Assembly: GCA_027449605.1 (NCBI GenBank)
Contig: DAIDLH010000089.1
Coordinates: 1 to 64,000, forward strand
Reading direction: 5' to 3'
Source of the DNA: Candidatus Muproteobacteria bacterium
Lineage (GTDB): Bacteria; Pseudomonadota; Gammaproteobacteria; Acidiferrobacterales; Sulfurifustaceae
DNA length: 64,000 nt
Part shown: in pieces, positions 1 to 9,596 of the stretch
Layout of the letters: every line of letters starts with the position of its first letter
Position numbering within the stretch: the first letter of the stretch is position 1
The notes under the pieces: generated by a model
Seen by the model: only the letters and a program-made list of their open reading frames with translations
Database searches by the model: none
Told to the model about the DNA's origin: nothing
Made by a program: the position numbers and the translations under genes

Positions 1-444
1 GACCGCGGGTGACGGCGGGCTCGGCGGCGCTTCCGACGGACTGCGCCACCAGAGATAAACCAGGCCCAGCACCATCGCCGCGACGCCGACGGTCGCCGCC
101 TTGACCAGCCGGTGATCGCTGGTGATCTGCGGCGGCGGCGCCGACGGCGGCAACGACATGGGTCTGGACGGCGGGGTCAGGCCGTTGTACGAATCGAGCA
201 CCTTGTCCGGCGACAGGCCGAGCAGTTGGGCGTAGCTGCGCAGATACCCGCGCACATAAGTCGGTCCCGGCAGATTCTTATAATCATCCCGCTCGAGCGC
301 GATGATCTGCTTCGACGACAGATGCAGTATCTGCGCCACGTCCTCCGGCGCCAGGCGCAGATCCTTGCGCGCCTGGTGCAGCAACTTTCCCGGCCCGGAC
401 GCCGGCGCGGTATTGTCAGGGGACGCCTGATTGATATTTTCCAT
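1..444 (-). CDS. rodZ: RodZ-like cytoskeletal membrane protein (partial, C-terminus outside window)
   Basis: Rod-shape protein that in known cases links MreB filaments to the inner membrane. The visible 148 residues hold a Cro/C1-type helix-turn-helix domain (about residues 20-85, including the typical LERDDYKNLPGPTYVRGYLR stretch), a Pro/Ser-rich linker and one membrane segment (about 115-133) followed by WWR. This order, cytoplasmic HTH then a single TM, is the RodZ layout; the periplasmic C-terminal domain lies beyond position 1. The ATG at 444 follows the pilF stop by three bases, so the two genes are translationally close. The pilF-rodZ order is common in Gammaproteobacteria, usually followed by ispG and hisS. 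The family call is firm; only the truncation limits it. Confidence 0.9.
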   Translation of the reverse strand, partial: MENINQASPDNTAPASGPGKLLHQARKDLRLAPEDVAQILHLSSKQIIALERDDYKNLPGPTYVRGYLRSYAQLLGLSPDKVLDSYNGLTPPSRPMSLPPSAPPPQITSDHRLVKAATVGVAAMVLGLVYLWWRSPSEAPPSPPSPAV

Positions 445-447
445 CGC

Positions 448-1221
448 CTACTTCTTCCTTGTCTTCGATGCCGTCTGCAACTGGCCGGCCTCGGGTGAGT
501 CGGGAAATTTATTGCGCAAGCGCAGCGCGTAACTGGCTTCGGCGTTCTTGTTCCCCAGGGCATGTTCGATCCTGACCGCGAGCAGCAGCGCCTCCGGGGT
601 GTCCTCCGCGGATTGGAAATAACGCTCGATGAACGCGCGCGCGGACAGGTTCTTTCCCGTGTCCAGGCTCAGCCTGGCCATCTGGTAAAGCGCTCCGGGA
701 AGCCGGGGATTGATGCGCAACGCCTCGCGGAAATATTTTTCCGCGGCCGCCGGCGCGGGCTTCTTCATCAGGCAGACGCCGGCGTTCAGATTGACCTCGG
801 CCGTGTAGGGATAAAGCGCGTCACCGGCCGCGGCATTGAAATGCTTCACGCCTTCATCGAGCTTGCCGCGCTCGCAGAGAAAGGCGCCGTAATTGTGATG
901 CGCCGAGGAATTGCCGGCATCTTTGTTCAGCGCCTTGCGGAACAGGCGATCCGCCTCGTCATATTTTTTCAACCGCCACTGGAGCACGGCCATGATGTTG
1001 TTGGCCTGCGAATGATCCGGCGCCTCGCTCAGCGCCTTGTCCAGTTCCTCCTTGGCCACTTCCATCTGTCCGCGCTGCATATAACTGGCGCCGAGCATCA
1101 CGTGGGTCTCGGCGCGCTTGTCGCGCTTGTCCGCTTCCTCCCGACGCTCCGCGGAAGAAGCGCAGCCCACTAACACCAGAATCAACAGGACGACCGCGAC
1201 ATTGAGGAGACGATGCTTCAT
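448..1221 (-). CDS. pilF: PilF/PilW-type TPR lipoprotein (type IV pilus biogenesis)
   Basis: Outer-membrane pilotin-like lipoprotein that in the PilF family helps PilQ secretin multimers form and type IV pili stay stable. The 257-residue product begins with a hydrophobic signal ending in a lipobox (LVGC, Cys about residue 20). Tetratricopeptide repeats follow (for example [20 protein letters not shown] and the repeat near residue 155). Its ATG overlaps the rlmN stop by four bases and rodZ follows three bases after its own stop, so it sits in the rlmN-pilF-rodZ unit typical of Gammaproteobacteria. No other pilus gene is in this window. Confidence 0.9.
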   Translation of the reverse strand: MKHRLLNVAVVLLILVLVGCASSAERREEADKRDKRAETHVMLGASYMQRGQMEVAKEELDKALSEAPDHSQANNIMAVLQWRLKKYDEADRLFRKALNKDAGNSSAHHNYGAFLCERGKLDEGVKHFNAAAGDALYPYTAEVNLNAGVCLMKKPAPAAAEKYFREALRINPRLPGALYQMARLSLDTGKNLSARAFIERYFQSAEDTPEALLLAVRIEHALGNKNAEASYALRLRNKFPDSPEAGQLQTASKTRKK

Positions 1222-2345
1222 GCCCGACCCGCTCCAGCCGAGAGCCGCTGACGGCGGCGCGTGCGGTCCTGCACCTGTCCCGCCAGTTGGCCGCAGGCGG
1301 CGTCGATGTCGTCACCGCGGGTCTTGCGCGTGATCGTGGTGAGTCCGGCCGCGATCAGCACGTCGCGAAACCGGTCGATGGCCGGTTTCGGGGAACGGCG
1401 GTACTGCGTCTGCGGGAACGGATTGAACGGAATCAGGTTCACCTTGGACGGCACGTCGCGCAGGATCCGCGCCAGTTCGTGCGCGTGTTCCACGCTGTCG
1501 TTCACGCCGTCCAGCATCACGTACTCGAACGTGACGCGGCTGCGCGGCGAGTCGGCGCAGTAACGGCGGCAGGCTTCGAGCAGCTCCCGAATGGGATATT
1601 TTTTATTCAGCGGCACCAGCTGGTCGCGCAGCGCGTCGTTCGGGGCGTGCAGCGACACCGCCAGGCTCACCGGGCATTCCGCGCGCAGCCGATCCAGCAT
1701 GGGAACCACGCCGGCCGTGGACAGCGTCACGCGCCGTCGCGACAGCCCGTACGCGTAATCGTCGAGCATGATGCGCATGGCCGGCACGACGTTGTCGAAA
1801 TTGAGCAGCGGTTCACCCATGCCCATGAGCACGACGTTGGTGATGATGCGCTCGCCCTTCGGATCGCGCCCGAGGGCGCGGTTGGCGACCAGCAGCTGCG
1901 AGACGATCTCGGCGACCGTGAGGCTGCGGTTGAATCCCTGGTGTCCGGTGGAACAGAACGAACAATTGAGCGTACAGCCGACCTGCGAGGACACGCACAG
2001 CGTGCCTCGATCTTCTTCAGGGATGAATACCGTCTCAATGGCGTTGCCGTCGTCCAGACGCAGCAGCCACTTGCGCGTGCCGTCGGCCGCGAGCTGGTCC
2101 TGCGCGATCTCCGGCGGGCGGATTTCGGCGACGGGCTTCAGGCGCGCGCGCAGTTCCTTGCTCAGGTTGGTCATGGCGTCGAAATCGTCCACGCCATACT
2201 GGTGTATCCACTGGATCAGCTGCGTGGCGCGGAACGGTTTTTCGCCGAGGCCGGCAAAAAACTCCTGCATCGCCTGACGATCCAGATTGAGCAGATTGGT
2301 TTTTTCAGCGACTGACAAGCTGTCCTCGGCTGCTTCGATGTTCAC
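1218..2345 (-). CDS. rlmN: 23S rRNA (adenine2503-C2)/tRNA (adenine37-C2)-methyltransferase RlmN
   Basis: Radical-SAM enzyme methylating C2 of A2503 in 23S rRNA and, in known homologues, A37 of some tRNAs. The cluster-binding motif CTLNCSFC (CxxxCxxC, Cys 124, 128 and 131) is visible, as are the GMGEPLLNF stretch and the SLHAPND stretch. The C-terminal catalytic Cys is in DAACGQL, about residue 351. At 375 residues the length is normal for the family. It overlaps pilF by four bases. The 169 bases between iscX and rlmN carry no gene; ndk, often found near here in other genomes, is absent. Confidence 0.96.
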   Translation of the reverse strand: MNIEAAEDSLSVAEKTNLLNLDRQAMQEFFAGLGEKPFRATQLIQWIHQYGVDDFDAMTNLSKELRARLKPVAEIRPPEIAQDQLAADGTRKWLLRLDDGNAIETVFIPEEDRGTLCVSSQVGCTLNCSFCSTGHQGFNRSLTVAEIVSQLLVANRALGRDPKGERIITNVVLMGMGEPLLNFDNVVPAMRIMLDDYAYGLSRRRVTLSTAGVVPMLDRLRAECPVSLAVSLHAPNDALRDQLVPLNKKYPIRELLEACRRYCADSPRSRVTFEYVMLDGVNDSVEHAHELARILRDVPSKVNLIPFNPFPQTQYRRSPKPAIDRFRDVLIAAGLTTITRKTRGDDIDAACGQLAGQVQDRTRRRQRLSAGAGRA

Positions 2346-2514
2346 GGACCCGCTACGGGGCCCGGTTTACTTCCGGTGGTTCACAAAAAGAACGACGCAA
2401 ACTCCCGAAACAACGGGACTTTTGCGTCCACCATGAAACTATAGTGTAGCGTCTGGCGCCGGCCCAGACAACGAAGAATCGGCCATTTTGCGTGAAAAAC
2501 GGGGGTTTGTGCGG

Positions 2515-2718
2515 CTAGCCGTCGTGCTCGTCCATCCAGGCCATCTGGATCGCCTCGAGGATTTTCTCGCCCGAGCGCTCGGGCTTGTCGTCGAAATCGG
2601 GCAACCCGAGCACCCATTGATGGAGATCGGTAAAACGGACGGACATCGGATTCACGTCCGGATATTTCTCGCTCAAGGCGATGGCCAGCTCGCGGGTATC
2701 GGTCCATTTCAGTCCCAT
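2515..2718 (-). CDS. iscX: IscX, Fe-S cluster assembly accessory protein
   Basis: Small acidic protein of 67 residues that in E. coli binds IscS and iron and modulates cluster assembly. The recognisable IscX pattern runs through the sequence: [19 protein letters not shown] at the start, then [13 protein letters not shown] and a closing [11 protein letters not shown] strong Shine-Dalgarno (AGGAG) sits seven bases before the ATG. It is the last gene of the isc operon, after fdx, with a 123-base gap holding an inverted repeat. Confidence 0.93.
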   Translation of the reverse strand: MGLKWTDTRELAIALSEKYPDVNPMSVRFTDLHQWVLGLPDFDDKPERSGEKILEAIQMAWMDEHDG

Positions 2719-2744
2719 GGTCGGCTCCTTTTTATATGATTATC

Positions 2745-2830
2745 TGCCGCAAAGACGCGAAGAACGCAAAGAAAGGCTCAGGAGAATAAAACCCAAGAAA
2801 TCTTTGCGATCTTTGCGCTCTCTGCGGCAA
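2745..2830. repeat. Imperfect inverted repeat A (GCAAAGA-type) between fdx and iscX
   Basis: Two arms of about 30 bases: the left begins TGCCGCAAAGACGCGAAGAA and the right ends in its near reverse complement (CTTTGCGCTCTCTGCGGCA). They are separated by roughly 25 bases and could form a long hairpin in the isc mRNA. From memory, this motif (GCAAAGACGCAAAGAACGCAAAG) resembles dispersed intergenic palindromes seen in many environmental genomes. The base composition differs from the coding sequence around it. Confidence 0.8.
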
Positions 2831-2841
2831 AAACTCATAGT

Positions 2842-3180
2842 TCAATGCTGTTCGGAAACGAGATTGATCGTGTACTTGGGGATCTCGACCACCAGATCCC
2901 GGTCTCCGACCTTGGCCTGGCAGGAAAGCCGCGATTCCGGCTCCAGCCCCCAGGCCTTGTCGAGCAGGTCTTCTTCCTTTTCCTCGGCCGGTTCGAGGCT
3001 GGCAAAACCCTCGCGCACCACCACGTGACAGGTGGTGCAGGCGCAGGATTTCTCGCACGCGTGCTCGATCGGAATGCCGGCATTGAGCGCCGCGTCACAG
3101 ATGCTGATGCCCGGCTCCACCTCAACGGTCTTGCCCTCGGGGCAGATCTGCGGATGCGGCAGGAAAGTCAGGCGCGTCAT
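2842..3180 (-). CDS. fdx: Isc-type [2Fe-2S] ferredoxin
   Basis: Electron carrier of the Isc machinery, thought to supply electrons for sulfur reduction and cluster formation on IscU. In 112 residues the ligand set of the adrenodoxin-like family is visible: Cys 42, 48 and 51 within [12 protein letters not shown], and Cys 87 in LSCQAK. The extra Cys 46 is also conserved in E. coli Fdx. The ATG overlaps the hscA stop by four bases, so translation is coupled to the chaperone. Length and motif spacing match E. coli Fdx closely. Confidence 0.96.
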   Translation of the reverse strand: MTRLTFLPHPQICPEGKTVEVEPGISICDAALNAGIPIEHACEKSCACTTCHVVVREGFASLEPAEEKEEDLLDKAWGLEPESRLSCQAKVGDRDLVVEIPKYTINLVSEQH

Positions 3181-5072
3181 GACGCAGGCTTGCTTCCGGT
3201 GGCGCTGAACTCCTCGAGCTTGTGACCGGTGAGAGCGCGGCGGATATTGGCGTCCATGCGCCGCGCGGCAAACGTCTGGGTTGCGCCATCAAGCGTCTTG
3301 ATCGCCTGCTTGATGCGAGCGGCATCGTCGCCGCCGCGCGCGGCTTTCAGTCCTTCGATGCCGCGATCGATCTCCGCGCGTTCTTTCACGTTCAGTAACG
3401 CGCCGTCGGCGGCGAGAGCGCTCTCGACCGCCTCGATCAGGCGATCGGCGTCGACCTGTTGCTCGCGGAGCTTGCGCGACTCCTCGTCCTCGCGGGCGTG
3501 GGCGATGGAATCGCGCAGCATCTGTTCTATTTCATTGTCCGTCAGTCCATACGACGGCTTGACCGTCACGCTGCTCTCCACGCCGGTCGTCAGCTCCCGA
3601 GCGGACACGCTGAGCAGACCGTCGGCGTCGATCTGGAAACCGACGCGGATGCGGGCGGCGCCGGCCGCCATCGGCGGGATGCCGCGCAGTTCGAAGCGCG
3701 CCAGCGAGCGGCAATCGGTAACAAGCTCCCGTTCGCCCTGCAGAACATGCACCAGCAGCGCCGTCTGCCCGTCCTTGAAGGTGGTGAAGTCCTGGGCCTT
3801 GGCCACGGGAATGGTGGTATTGCGCGGAATGATCTTCTCCACCATGCCGCCCATGATTTCGAGACCGAGCGAAAGCGGTATCACGTCGAGCAGCAGCATC
3901 TCCTCGTCGCGCTTGTTGCCGATCAGGATGTCGGCCTGGAGTGCCGCGCCGATCGCCACCACCTTGTCCGGGTCGATGTCGGCCAGCGGCTCACGCCCGA
4001 AAAACTGCGAAACCTTTTCGCGCACGCGCGGGATGCGCGTCGCCCCGCCGACCAGCACCACGCCGTCGACCTCGCCGGCACGGATGCCGGCATCGCGCAG
4101 CACGCGCTTGCAGGGCGGAAGCGTGCGGTCGATCAACGGATCGATCAGAGCGTTCAGCTCGTCGCGCGTGAGTTCGCCCTGCCAGCTTTTTACATCGCCA
4201 AGATCGACGTGAAGCGACGCCCGCTCGGCACCGGTCAGCGCCTCTTTGGCGAGGCGCGCATCGCGCAACAGGCGGCGCATCTGCCGGTGATCGGCGTCGT
4301 CCTGGACGCCGGCCTCGCGCATGATCCATTCGGCGATCGCATGATCCATGTCGTCGCCGCCGAGGGCCGAGTCGCCCGCCGTCGCCATCACCTCGAACAC
4401 CCCGCGGTTGAGCCGCAGCAGAGAGATATCGAAGGTTCCGCCGCCGAGATCATATATCGCGTAAACGCCCTGAGGATTTTTGTCGAGGCCGTAAGCCACC
4501 GCGGCCGCGGTCGGTTCGCTCAACAGGCGCAATACATTGAGACCAGCCAGACGCGCGGCGTCCTTGGTCGCCTGGCGCTGGGCATCGTCGAAATACGCCG
4601 GCACGGTGATGACGGCGTCGCCGATCTCCACGCCGAGGGATTGCGCGGCGCGGGTTTTGAGCGCTTTCAGGATTTCGGCCGAAACCGCGACCGGGCTCCG
4701 GTCGCCGGCGACGGTGCGGATGCGCGGCATCGCCGAATCCCCGGAAGAAAATTCGTACGGCAGCGACTGGCCGAGCCTGCGCACGTCCTCGACGCCGCGC
4801 CCCATCAGTCGCTTCACCGACGCGATGGTGTTGAGCGGATCCTCGTGCGCCACGGCGATGGCGGCATGACCGACCACGGGGCCGCCGTCGGCGCGATAAC
4901 GCACCACCGAAGGCAGCAGATGGCGGCCGTGCTCGTCCGGCAGCGTTTCCGCCACGCCGCTGCGCACGCAGGCGACGAGTGAATTGGTGGTGCCGAGATC
5001 GATGCCGACCGCGTAGCGCCGCTCCTGCGGCGCCGGCGTTTGTCCCGGTTCGCTGATTTGAAACAGTGCCAT
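3177..5072 (-). CDS. hscA: HscA, Hsp70-family chaperone of Fe-S assembly
   Basis: Specialised Hsp70 (631 residues) that with HscB releases the cluster from IscU by binding its LPPVK motif. The ATPase signature DLGTTNS is at residues 25-31, [14 protein letters not shown] and [13 protein letters not shown] follow, and the substrate domain begins around residue 385. I chose the ATG at 5072 because E. coli HscA also begins MAL.QISEPG; a TTG three codons upstream is possible. No clear ribosome-binding site precedes either. The gene overlaps fdx by four bases and is separated from hscB by inverted repeat B. Confidence 0.96.
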   Translation of the reverse strand: MALFQISEPGQTPAPQERRYAVGIDLGTTNSLVACVRSGVAETLPDEHGRHLLPSVVRYRADGGPVVGHAAIAVAHEDPLNTIASVKRLMGRGVEDVRRLGQSLPYEFSSGDSAMPRIRTVAGDRSPVAVSAEILKALKTRAAQSLGVEIGDAVITVPAYFDDAQRQATKDAARLAGLNVLRLLSEPTAAAVAYGLDKNPQGVYAIYDLGGGTFDISLLRLNRGVFEVMATAGDSALGGDDMDHAIAEWIMREAGVQDDADHRQMRRLLRDARLAKEALTGAERASLHVDLGDVKSWQGELTRDELNALIDPLIDRTLPPCKRVLRDAGIRAGEVDGVVLVGGATRIPRVREKVSQFFGREPLADIDPDKVVAIGAALQADILIGNKRDEEMLLLDVIPLSLGLEIMGGMVEKIIPRNTTIPVAKAQDFTTFKDGQTALLVHVLQGERELVTDCRSLARFELRGIPPMAAGAARIRVGFQIDADGLLSVSARELTTGVESSVTVKPSYGLTDNEIEQMLRDSIAHAREDEESRKLREQQVDADRLIEAVESALAADGALLNVKERAEIDRGIEGLKAARGGDDAARIKQAIKTLDGATQTFAARRMDANIRRALTGHKLEEFSATGSKPAS

Positions 5073-5088
5073 GGCTATCAAAAAAAAT

Positions 5089-5187
5089 TAGACAGGATTC
5101 ACAGGATTAAAAACAAGATTAACAGGATTTCTTATCTATAAAATCTTTAATCCTGTGAATCCTGAAAAATCCTGTTAATCCTGTCTA
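5089..5187. repeat. Imperfect inverted repeat B (ACAGGATT-type) between hscB and hscA
   Basis: The left arm starts TAGACAGGATTCACAGGATT and the right arm ends AATCCTGTTAATCCTGTCTA. Internal units of ACAGGATT repeat in both arms, so the whole stretch could fold into a long AT-rich stem-loop. It lies within 17 bases of the hscA start codon and may explain why no ribosome-binding site is seen there. It is unrelated in sequence to repeats A and C. Confidence 0.8.
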
Positions 5188-5207
5188 TTTCATTTTACAG
5201 GAAACTT

Positions 5208-5747
5208 TTAAATCAGCTCTTCCTCGAGGTTGTCGATTTCCCGGCGCATCTTTTCCAGAAACTGCATTTCCCGCACCGCGTTGCGCGCCTTGCCGGTCCC
5301 TTCCGGCACGTCATCCGCGAATGCGCGCCGGAACTCGTCGATCTTGTCCTGCATGCGCCGCTCGATCCGGTTCGCCAGATCCGCCAGCCGCTTGGGCGGA
5401 TTGTCCGACTCCCTCACGCCCTCGAGTTCCTCGCGCAGTTCCATCTGCTCCATCAAGAATGCCGGGTCCATCGCCGTGTCGGTTTCACCGTCGAGATCGA
5501 CGCCGCGCAGATTCAACAGGTATCGTCCGCGCCGCACCGGGTCCTTGAGCGTCTGAAAACCCTCGTTGACCAGCGCCGTCATCTGCAGTGAAAGGCGGCG
5601 TTCCTGATCGGAGCCGCTGGCGAACTTGTCCGGATGAACGCGGCGCTGCAGCTCGCGATAGCGCGCCGCCAGTTCGTCGGTATCGATGTCGAATTTGACC
5701 GGGAACCCGAACAGCTCGAAGTGATTTTTACCCGGAGCGGGATCCAT
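5208..5747 (-). CDS. hscB: HscB, J-domain co-chaperone for HscA
   Basis: J-type co-chaperone that delivers IscU to HscA and stimulates its ATPase. In 179 residues the N-terminal J-domain carries the HPD triad at residues 38-40 (RVHPDKFA). The family-typical ALVNEGFQTLKDPVRRGRYL follows, then a C-terminal helical IscU-binding domain starting around LMEQMELREELEG. It starts 18 bases after the iscA stop, within the operon. Confidence 0.95.
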   Translation of the reverse strand: MDPAPGKNHFELFGFPVKFDIDTDELAARYRELQRRVHPDKFASGSDQERRLSLQMTALVNEGFQTLKDPVRRGRYLLNLRGVDLDGETDTAMDPAFLMEQMELREELEGVRESDNPPKRLADLANRIERRMQDKIDEFRRAFADDVPEGTGKARNAVREMQFLEKMRREIDNLEEELI

Positions 5748-5765
5748 GCCGGCAATGTCGCCGTC

Positions 5766-6089
5766 TCAGACGTTGAAACTTTCGCCGCAGCCGCAGCTGT
5801 CCTTGACGTTGGGATTGTTGAACTTGAAGCCCTCGTTCAGACCCTCGCGGGTGTAGTCGAGTTCGGTGCCGTCGAGATAGACGAGACTCTTCGCGTCGAC
5901 GATGACTTTCGCGCCATGACTTTCGTACACGTGATCATCCGGCTCGATCCTGTCCGCGTACTCGATCACGTAGGCCTTTCCGGAACAGCCGGACGAGCGC
6001 ACGCCGAGACGCAGGCCTTCGCCTTTGCCGCGTTTCTCGATGAACTTGCGCACGCGCTCGGCGGCGGCCTGGGTCATGGTGATTGCCAT
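5766..6089 (-). CDS. iscA: IscA, A-type Fe-S carrier
   Basis: A-type carrier of 107 residues that accepts and hands on iron or Fe-S clusters. The three ligand cysteines are at 35 (SSGCSG), 99 and 101 (SCGCGESF), the same numbers as in E. coli IscA. An upstream in-frame start at 6116 exists. I chose the ATG at 6089 because it fits the family N-terminus (MAIT) and has GGAGAG ten bases upstream. It lies between iscU and hscB in the standard operon order. Confidence 0.95.
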   Translation of the reverse strand: MAITMTQAAAERVRKFIEKRGKGEGLRLGVRSSGCSGKAYVIEYADRIEPDDHVYESHGAKVIVDAKSLVYLDGTELDYTREGLNEGFKFNNPNVKDSCGCGESFNV

Positions 6090-6126
6090 AGCTGTCACAC
6101 TCTCCGTACTGTTCAATCCGCCGCCA

Positions 6127-6534
6127 TCAGGCGGCGTCGGCCTTGGACCCCTTGGTCCCGGCCTTGGTCTGGTAATCCGCGATCGCCGCCTTGATGGCGT
6201 CCTCGGCCAGCACCGAACAGTGAATCTTCACCGGCGGCAAGGCCAGCTCCTCGGCGATCTGGGTGTTCTTGATCTTGCCCGCTTCCTCGATGGTCTTGCC
6301 CTTGACCCACTCGGTCAGCAGCGAGCTCGAGGCGATGGCGCTGCCGCAGCCGTAGGTCTTGAACTTGGCGTCCTCGATGACGCCCTGCTCGTTGACCCTG
6401 ATCTGCAACTTCATGACGTCGCCGCAGGCGGGCGCGCCGACCATGCCGGTGCCCACGTTCGGATCGCTTTTGTCCAGCACGCCGACGTTGCGCGGATTTT
6501 CGTAATGGTCCAATACCTTGTCACTGTAAGCCAT
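6127..6534 (-). CDS. iscU: IscU, Fe-S cluster scaffold
   Basis: Scaffold on which [2Fe-2S] clusters are built from IscS-derived sulfur. In 135 residues all expected ligands are present: Cys 37 and Asp 39 (PACGD), Cys 63 (YGCGSA) and Cys 106 (KIHCSV). The HscA-recognition motif LPPVK is at 99-103. Upstream of the ATG there is a purine-rich GGAGAGGG. A C-terminal tail rich in Lys/Ala ([13 protein letters not shown]) is slightly longer than in E. coli. The 110-base gap to iscS contains inverted repeat C. Confidence 0.97.
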   Translation of the reverse strand: MAYSDKVLDHYENPRNVGVLDKSDPNVGTGMVGAPACGDVMKLQIRVNEQGVIEDAKFKTYGCGSAIASSSLLTEWVKGKTIEEAGKIKNTQIAEELALPPVKIHCSVLAEDAIKAAIADYQTKAGTKGSKADAA

Positions 6535-6565
6535 ATCTTAACCCTCTCCGTATTTATTGGGGTTT

Positions 6566-6640
6566 GAGCAGCAAGTAGCAAGTTTCAAGCAGCAAGAAAA
6601 AATCAAATCCTTGTCGCTTGCTACTTGCCCCTTGCTGCTC
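6566..6640. repeat. Imperfect inverted repeat C (AGCAAGTAGCAAG-type) between iscS and iscU
   Basis: The left arm begins GAGCAGCAAGTAGCAAG and the right arm ends CTTGCTACTTGCCCCTTGCTGCTC in the opposite sense, about 30 bases each with an A-rich loop. Arms share near-perfect ends. It fills most of the iscS-iscU gap, the same gap that is targeted for mRNA cleavage by RyhB in E. coli. Sequence is unrelated to repeats A and B. Confidence 0.8.
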
Positions 6641-6644
6641 CGTT

Positions 6645-7859
6645 TCAATGCGCCGCCCACTGCACCTTGCTGAGGTCGACGCCTTCCTGGTGCATCTCCC
6701 ACAGCGGCGACAGTTCGCGCAGCTTCGCGACTTTTTCCTTCACCAGCGCGGCGGCGTAGTCGACTTCTTCCTGGGTGGTGAAACGCCCGAAGGTGAAACG
6801 GATCGAACTGTGCGCCAGCTCATCGTTGCGCCCGAGCGCCCGCAGCACGTAGGACGGTTCGAGGCTCGCCGAAGTGCAGGCCGAGCCCGAGGATACCGCG
6901 ATGTCCTTGAGCGCCATGATGAGCGATTCGCCCTCGACAAAATTGAAGCTCATGTTCAGATTGTGCGCCACCCGGCGTTCGAGGTCACCATTGACATAAA
7001 CCTCGGGCATGTCCTTGAGGGCATTGAGCATGCGGTCGCGCAGACCGCGTATGCGCTCGATCTCCGCGGCCATTTCCAGCTTGGCGTAACGGAAAGCCTC
7101 GCCCATGCCCACGCACTGATGCGGCGCCAGGGTGCCGGAACGCATGCCGCGCTCGTGGCCGCCGCCGTGCATCTGCGCCTCGAGACGCACCCGCGGCTTG
7201 CGCCGCACGTACAACGCGCCGATGCCCTTGGGGCCGTAGGTCTTGTGCGCCGACAGCGACATCAGGTCCACGTTCATGGCGTTCACGTCGATCGGCACCT
7301 TGCCGGTGCTCTGCGCCGCGTCGCAGTGGAACAGCGCGCCGCGCTCGCGCGCGATCTTGCCGATGGCGGCGATGTCCTGGATCACGCCGATCTCGTTGTT
7401 CACGTGCATCACCGACACCAGGATCGTCTCGGGACGGATGGCGGCCTTGAGCTTTTCCAGATCGAGCAATCCGTTCGGTTCCGGATCGAGATAGGTGACC
7501 TCGAAACCTTCGCGCTCGAGCTGGCGGCAGGTGTCCAGCACCGCCTTGTGTTCGGTCTTGCAGGTGACGATGTGCTTGCCTTTCTTGCCGTAAAAATTGG
7601 CCACGCCCTTGATCGCCAGGTTGTCGGATTCGGTCGCGCCCGAGGTCCAGACGATTTCCTTCGCGTCGGCGCCGATGAGCGCGGCGACGTGGGCGCGCGC
7701 CTCCTCGACCGCCTCCTCGGCGTGCCAGCCGAAAGGATGCGAACGCGAGGCAGGATTGCCGAAGTTTCCGTCCGGCGTCAGGTGCTGACACATTTTTTCC
7801 GCCACGCGCGGATCGACCGGCGTGGTCGCGGAATAGTCCAGATAAATCGGTTTTTTCAT
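6645..7859 (-). CDS. iscS: IscS, cysteine desulfurase
   Basis: PLP enzyme that takes sulfur from L-cysteine and passes the persulfide to IscU and other acceptors. The product is 404 residues, exactly the E. coli length, with the PLP Lys 206 (SLSAHKTYG) and catalytic Cys 328 ([10 protein letters not shown]) at canonical numbers. The reading frame stays open upstream, but the ATG at 7859 gives the family start [14 protein letters not shown]. It follows a second desulfurase gene by 29 bases. Confidence 0.97.
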   Translation of the reverse strand: MKKPIYLDYSATTPVDPRVAEKMCQHLTPDGNFGNPASRSHPFGWHAEEAVEEARAHVAALIGADAKEIVWTSGATESDNLAIKGVANFYGKKGKHIVTCKTEHKAVLDTCRQLEREGFEVTYLDPEPNGLLDLEKLKAAIRPETILVSVMHVNNEIGVIQDIAAIGKIARERGALFHCDAAQSTGKVPIDVNAMNVDLMSLSAHKTYGPKGIGALYVRRKPRVRLEAQMHGGGHERGMRSGTLAPHQCVGMGEAFRYAKLEMAAEIERIRGLRDRMLNALKDMPEVYVNGDLERRVAHNLNMSFNFVEGESLIMALKDIAVSSGSACTSASLEPSYVLRALGRNDELAHSSIRFTFGRFTTQEEVDYAAALVKEKVAKLRELSPLWEMHQEGVDLSKVQWAAH

Positions 7860-7888
7860 GATGTTCCTATGCTCTCCAATCGCCGGCG

Positions 7889-9043
7889 TTACGCCTGGCC
7901 GACGGCCCGCCCCGTCATGCGCCGCAACTGGCGCCACTGCATCGTCAGCACGGTCATAAAATCCTCGATGTCCTGCCCGGTGCTGCCGAACCCCAAACTC
8001 ACCCGGATCGCGCCCAGCGCCAGGCCCGGCTCGATCCCCATTGCCCGCAGAACCGGGCTCGGTTCGCGATGACTGCTCGAACACGCCGATCCGCTCGAGA
8101 CCGCGATGCCGGCGCGATCGAGACCGAGCAGCAGCGTCTCGCCGTCGATGCCGGCCGCGCCGAAGCAAACCGTGTTCGGCAAGCGCTCGACTCGTGCTCC
8201 GAAAATTTCTATCCCGTCGAGCTCGCACAATTCCGACTCAAGCCGGTCGCGCAACGTCTTCAGACGCGCCCGGTAATCGGCAAGCCGGCTTTTCGCCAGG
8301 CCGGCGGCGGCGCCGAATCCGACGATGGCCGCCACGTTTTCGGTGCCGGAACGCCGGTTCTTTTCCTGTCCGCCGCCATGCAGCATCGGCCTGATTTCCA
8401 CGGACTTGTCCACGATCAGCGCGCCGACGCCCTTGGGTCCGTTGATCTTGTGCGCGGAAAGGCTCATGAGATTCACGCCACTGGCGGCGAAATCCACTTC
8501 GATCTTTCCCGCCGCCTGCACGGCGTCGGTATGCATCAGACCGCCATGCTCGCGCACTCTGGCGCTCAACGACGCGACATCCTGAACGACGCCGGTCTCG
8601 TTGTTCGCCCACATCACCGATACCAATGCCGGGCGAAGACTCAATGCCGGTTCTATTGCCGGTTCGACCAGACGACCGTCCCCATCCACCGGTAACGCAA
8701 CGACGCGCCAACCTTCCTCTCCGAGAGAGGCGGCCGACTCGGCGACCGAAGGATGTTCGGTTGCTCCGATGACCACATGTCCCGGCCTGTTCAGAGCCGC
8801 CACGCCCTTGATGGCGAGATTGTTGGCCTCGGTGCCGCCGCTGGTAAAAATCACCTGGCCGGGCTGGGCGCCGACAAGGCCGGCGACTTGTTCACGCGCC
8901 CTGTCCACGGCGCTGCGCGCCGTCCGCCCGAAACGGTGCACGCTCGAGGGATTGCCGTGATGTTCCGTCAGGAACGGCAACATCGCCTCCAGTGCTCGCG
9001 GATCGAGCGGCGTGGTGGCGTTGTAATCGAGATATACCGGCAT
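7889..9043 (-). CDS. Second NifS/IscS-type cysteine desulfurase
   Basis: A class V aminotransferase-fold cysteine desulfurase of 384 residues. The PLP Lys is 199 ([12 protein letters not shown]) and the active-site Cys is 321 within [15 protein letters not shown], the loop form of group I (NifS/IscS) enzymes. It begins [15 protein letters not shown]. It is clearly different from the adjacent IscS (shorter N- and C-terminal parts, ANNETGV instead of VNNEIGV), so it is an old paralogue and not a recent duplication. Placed between iscR and iscS it should be under the same IscR control. It may act in the same pathway with another acceptor; that is inference. Confidence 0.9.
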   Translation of the reverse strand: MPVYLDYNATTPLDPRALEAMLPFLTEHHGNPSSVHRFGRTARSAVDRAREQVAGLVGAQPGQVIFTSGGTEANNLAIKGVAALNRPGHVVIGATEHPSVAESAASLGEEGWRVVALPVDGDGRLVEPAIEPALSLRPALVSVMWANNETGVVQDVASLSARVREHGGLMHTDAVQAAGKIEVDFAASGVNLMSLSAHKINGPKGVGALIVDKSVEIRPMLHGGGQEKNRRSGTENVAAIVGFGAAAGLAKSRLADYRARLKTLRDRLESELCELDGIEIFGARVERLPNTVCFGAAGIDGETLLLGLDRAGIAVSSGSACSSSHREPSPVLRAMGIEPGLALGAIRVSLGFGSTGQDIEDFMTVLTMQWRQLRRMTGRAVGQA

Positions 9044-9070
9044 GCCGAAAAAAAATCTCCGGACTTAATC

Positions 9071-9529
9071 TTAATGATGCGCCGCCGCCTGCATCCGCCC
9101 TTCCAGACGCGAGGCCACTTCCTGCACATGCGGCTTCGTGACCAGATCGCCAAGGGTGATCCCGTTCAGGAACTCATGAATACGCGTGCTCAGATCTTCC
9201 CACAGCTGGTGCGTCAGACAGGTTTGGTCGCCGTGGCAGTTTTTTTCTCCGCCGCAGCGCGTGGCGTCAATGTTCTCGTTGATGGCCATGATGATCTCGG
9301 CCACGGAAATCTTGGCCGGTTCCATCGCCAGCGTGTAACCGCCGCCCGGGCCGCGAACGCTGTCCACGAGACCGCTGCGCCGCAGCTTGGCGAACAGCTG
9401 CTCAAGATAGGAAAGGGAAATCCCCTGCCGCTTGGCGATGTCCGCCAGGGTTACCGCACCCTTGTCATAGCGCAGGGCCAGATCCAGCATTGCCGTCACA
9501 GCATAACGACCTTTGGTTGTCAGTTTCAT
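9071..9529 (-). CDS. iscR: IscR, Rrf2-family [2Fe-2S] regulator of the isc operon
   Basis: Transcription factor that in the holo form represses isc when cluster supply is sufficient. In 152 residues the winged-helix part ([19 protein letters not shown], then [10 protein letters not shown]) is followed by the cluster motif with Cys 92, 98 and 104 and the His 107 ligand in CLTHQLW, identical in numbering to E. coli IscR. I chose the ATG at 9529 for the conserved start; the frame is open further upstream. First gene of the isc operon; the promoter-proximal site at 9572-9596 supports autoregulation. Confidence 0.96.
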   Translation of the reverse strand: MKLTTKGRYAVTAMLDLALRYDKGAVTLADIAKRQGISLSYLEQLFAKLRRSGLVDSVRGPGGGYTLAMEPAKISVAEIIMAINENIDATRCGGEKNCHGDQTCLTHQLWEDLSTRIHEFLNGITLGDLVTKPHVQEVASRLEGRMQAAAHH

Positions 9530-9571
9530 AGGATATATTCCCACATGATTTATGTACCGATGTAGGATCAC

Positions 9572-9596
9572 ATACCTGATGGATTCAGTCAACTAT
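9572..9596 (-). promoter_or_regulatory. Probable type-1 IscR-binding site with -35 element
   Basis: Read on the minus strand this 25-mer starts ATAGTTGACTGAATC and ends CATCAGGTAT. It fits the E. coli type-1 consensus ATASYYGACTRWWWYAGTCRRSTAT in most positions of both halves. It contains a -35-like TTGACT (9592-9587). A convincing -10 is not obvious. The site ends 43 bases before the iscR ATG and overlaps the last codons of cysE. Confidence 0.7.

Noticed and set aside
3459-4982. 507-codon plus-strand frame opposite hscA
   Set aside because: Antisense shadow of a certain gene; composition His/Arg-rich with no recognisable motif or ribosome-binding site.
2745-6640. CRISPR array among the intergenic repeats
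   Set aside because: Repeats are palindromic pairs of three different kinds, not regularly spaced direct repeats, and no cas gene is present.
6618-8072. 484-codon plus-strand frame opposite iscS
   Set aside because: Antisense shadow of a certain gene.
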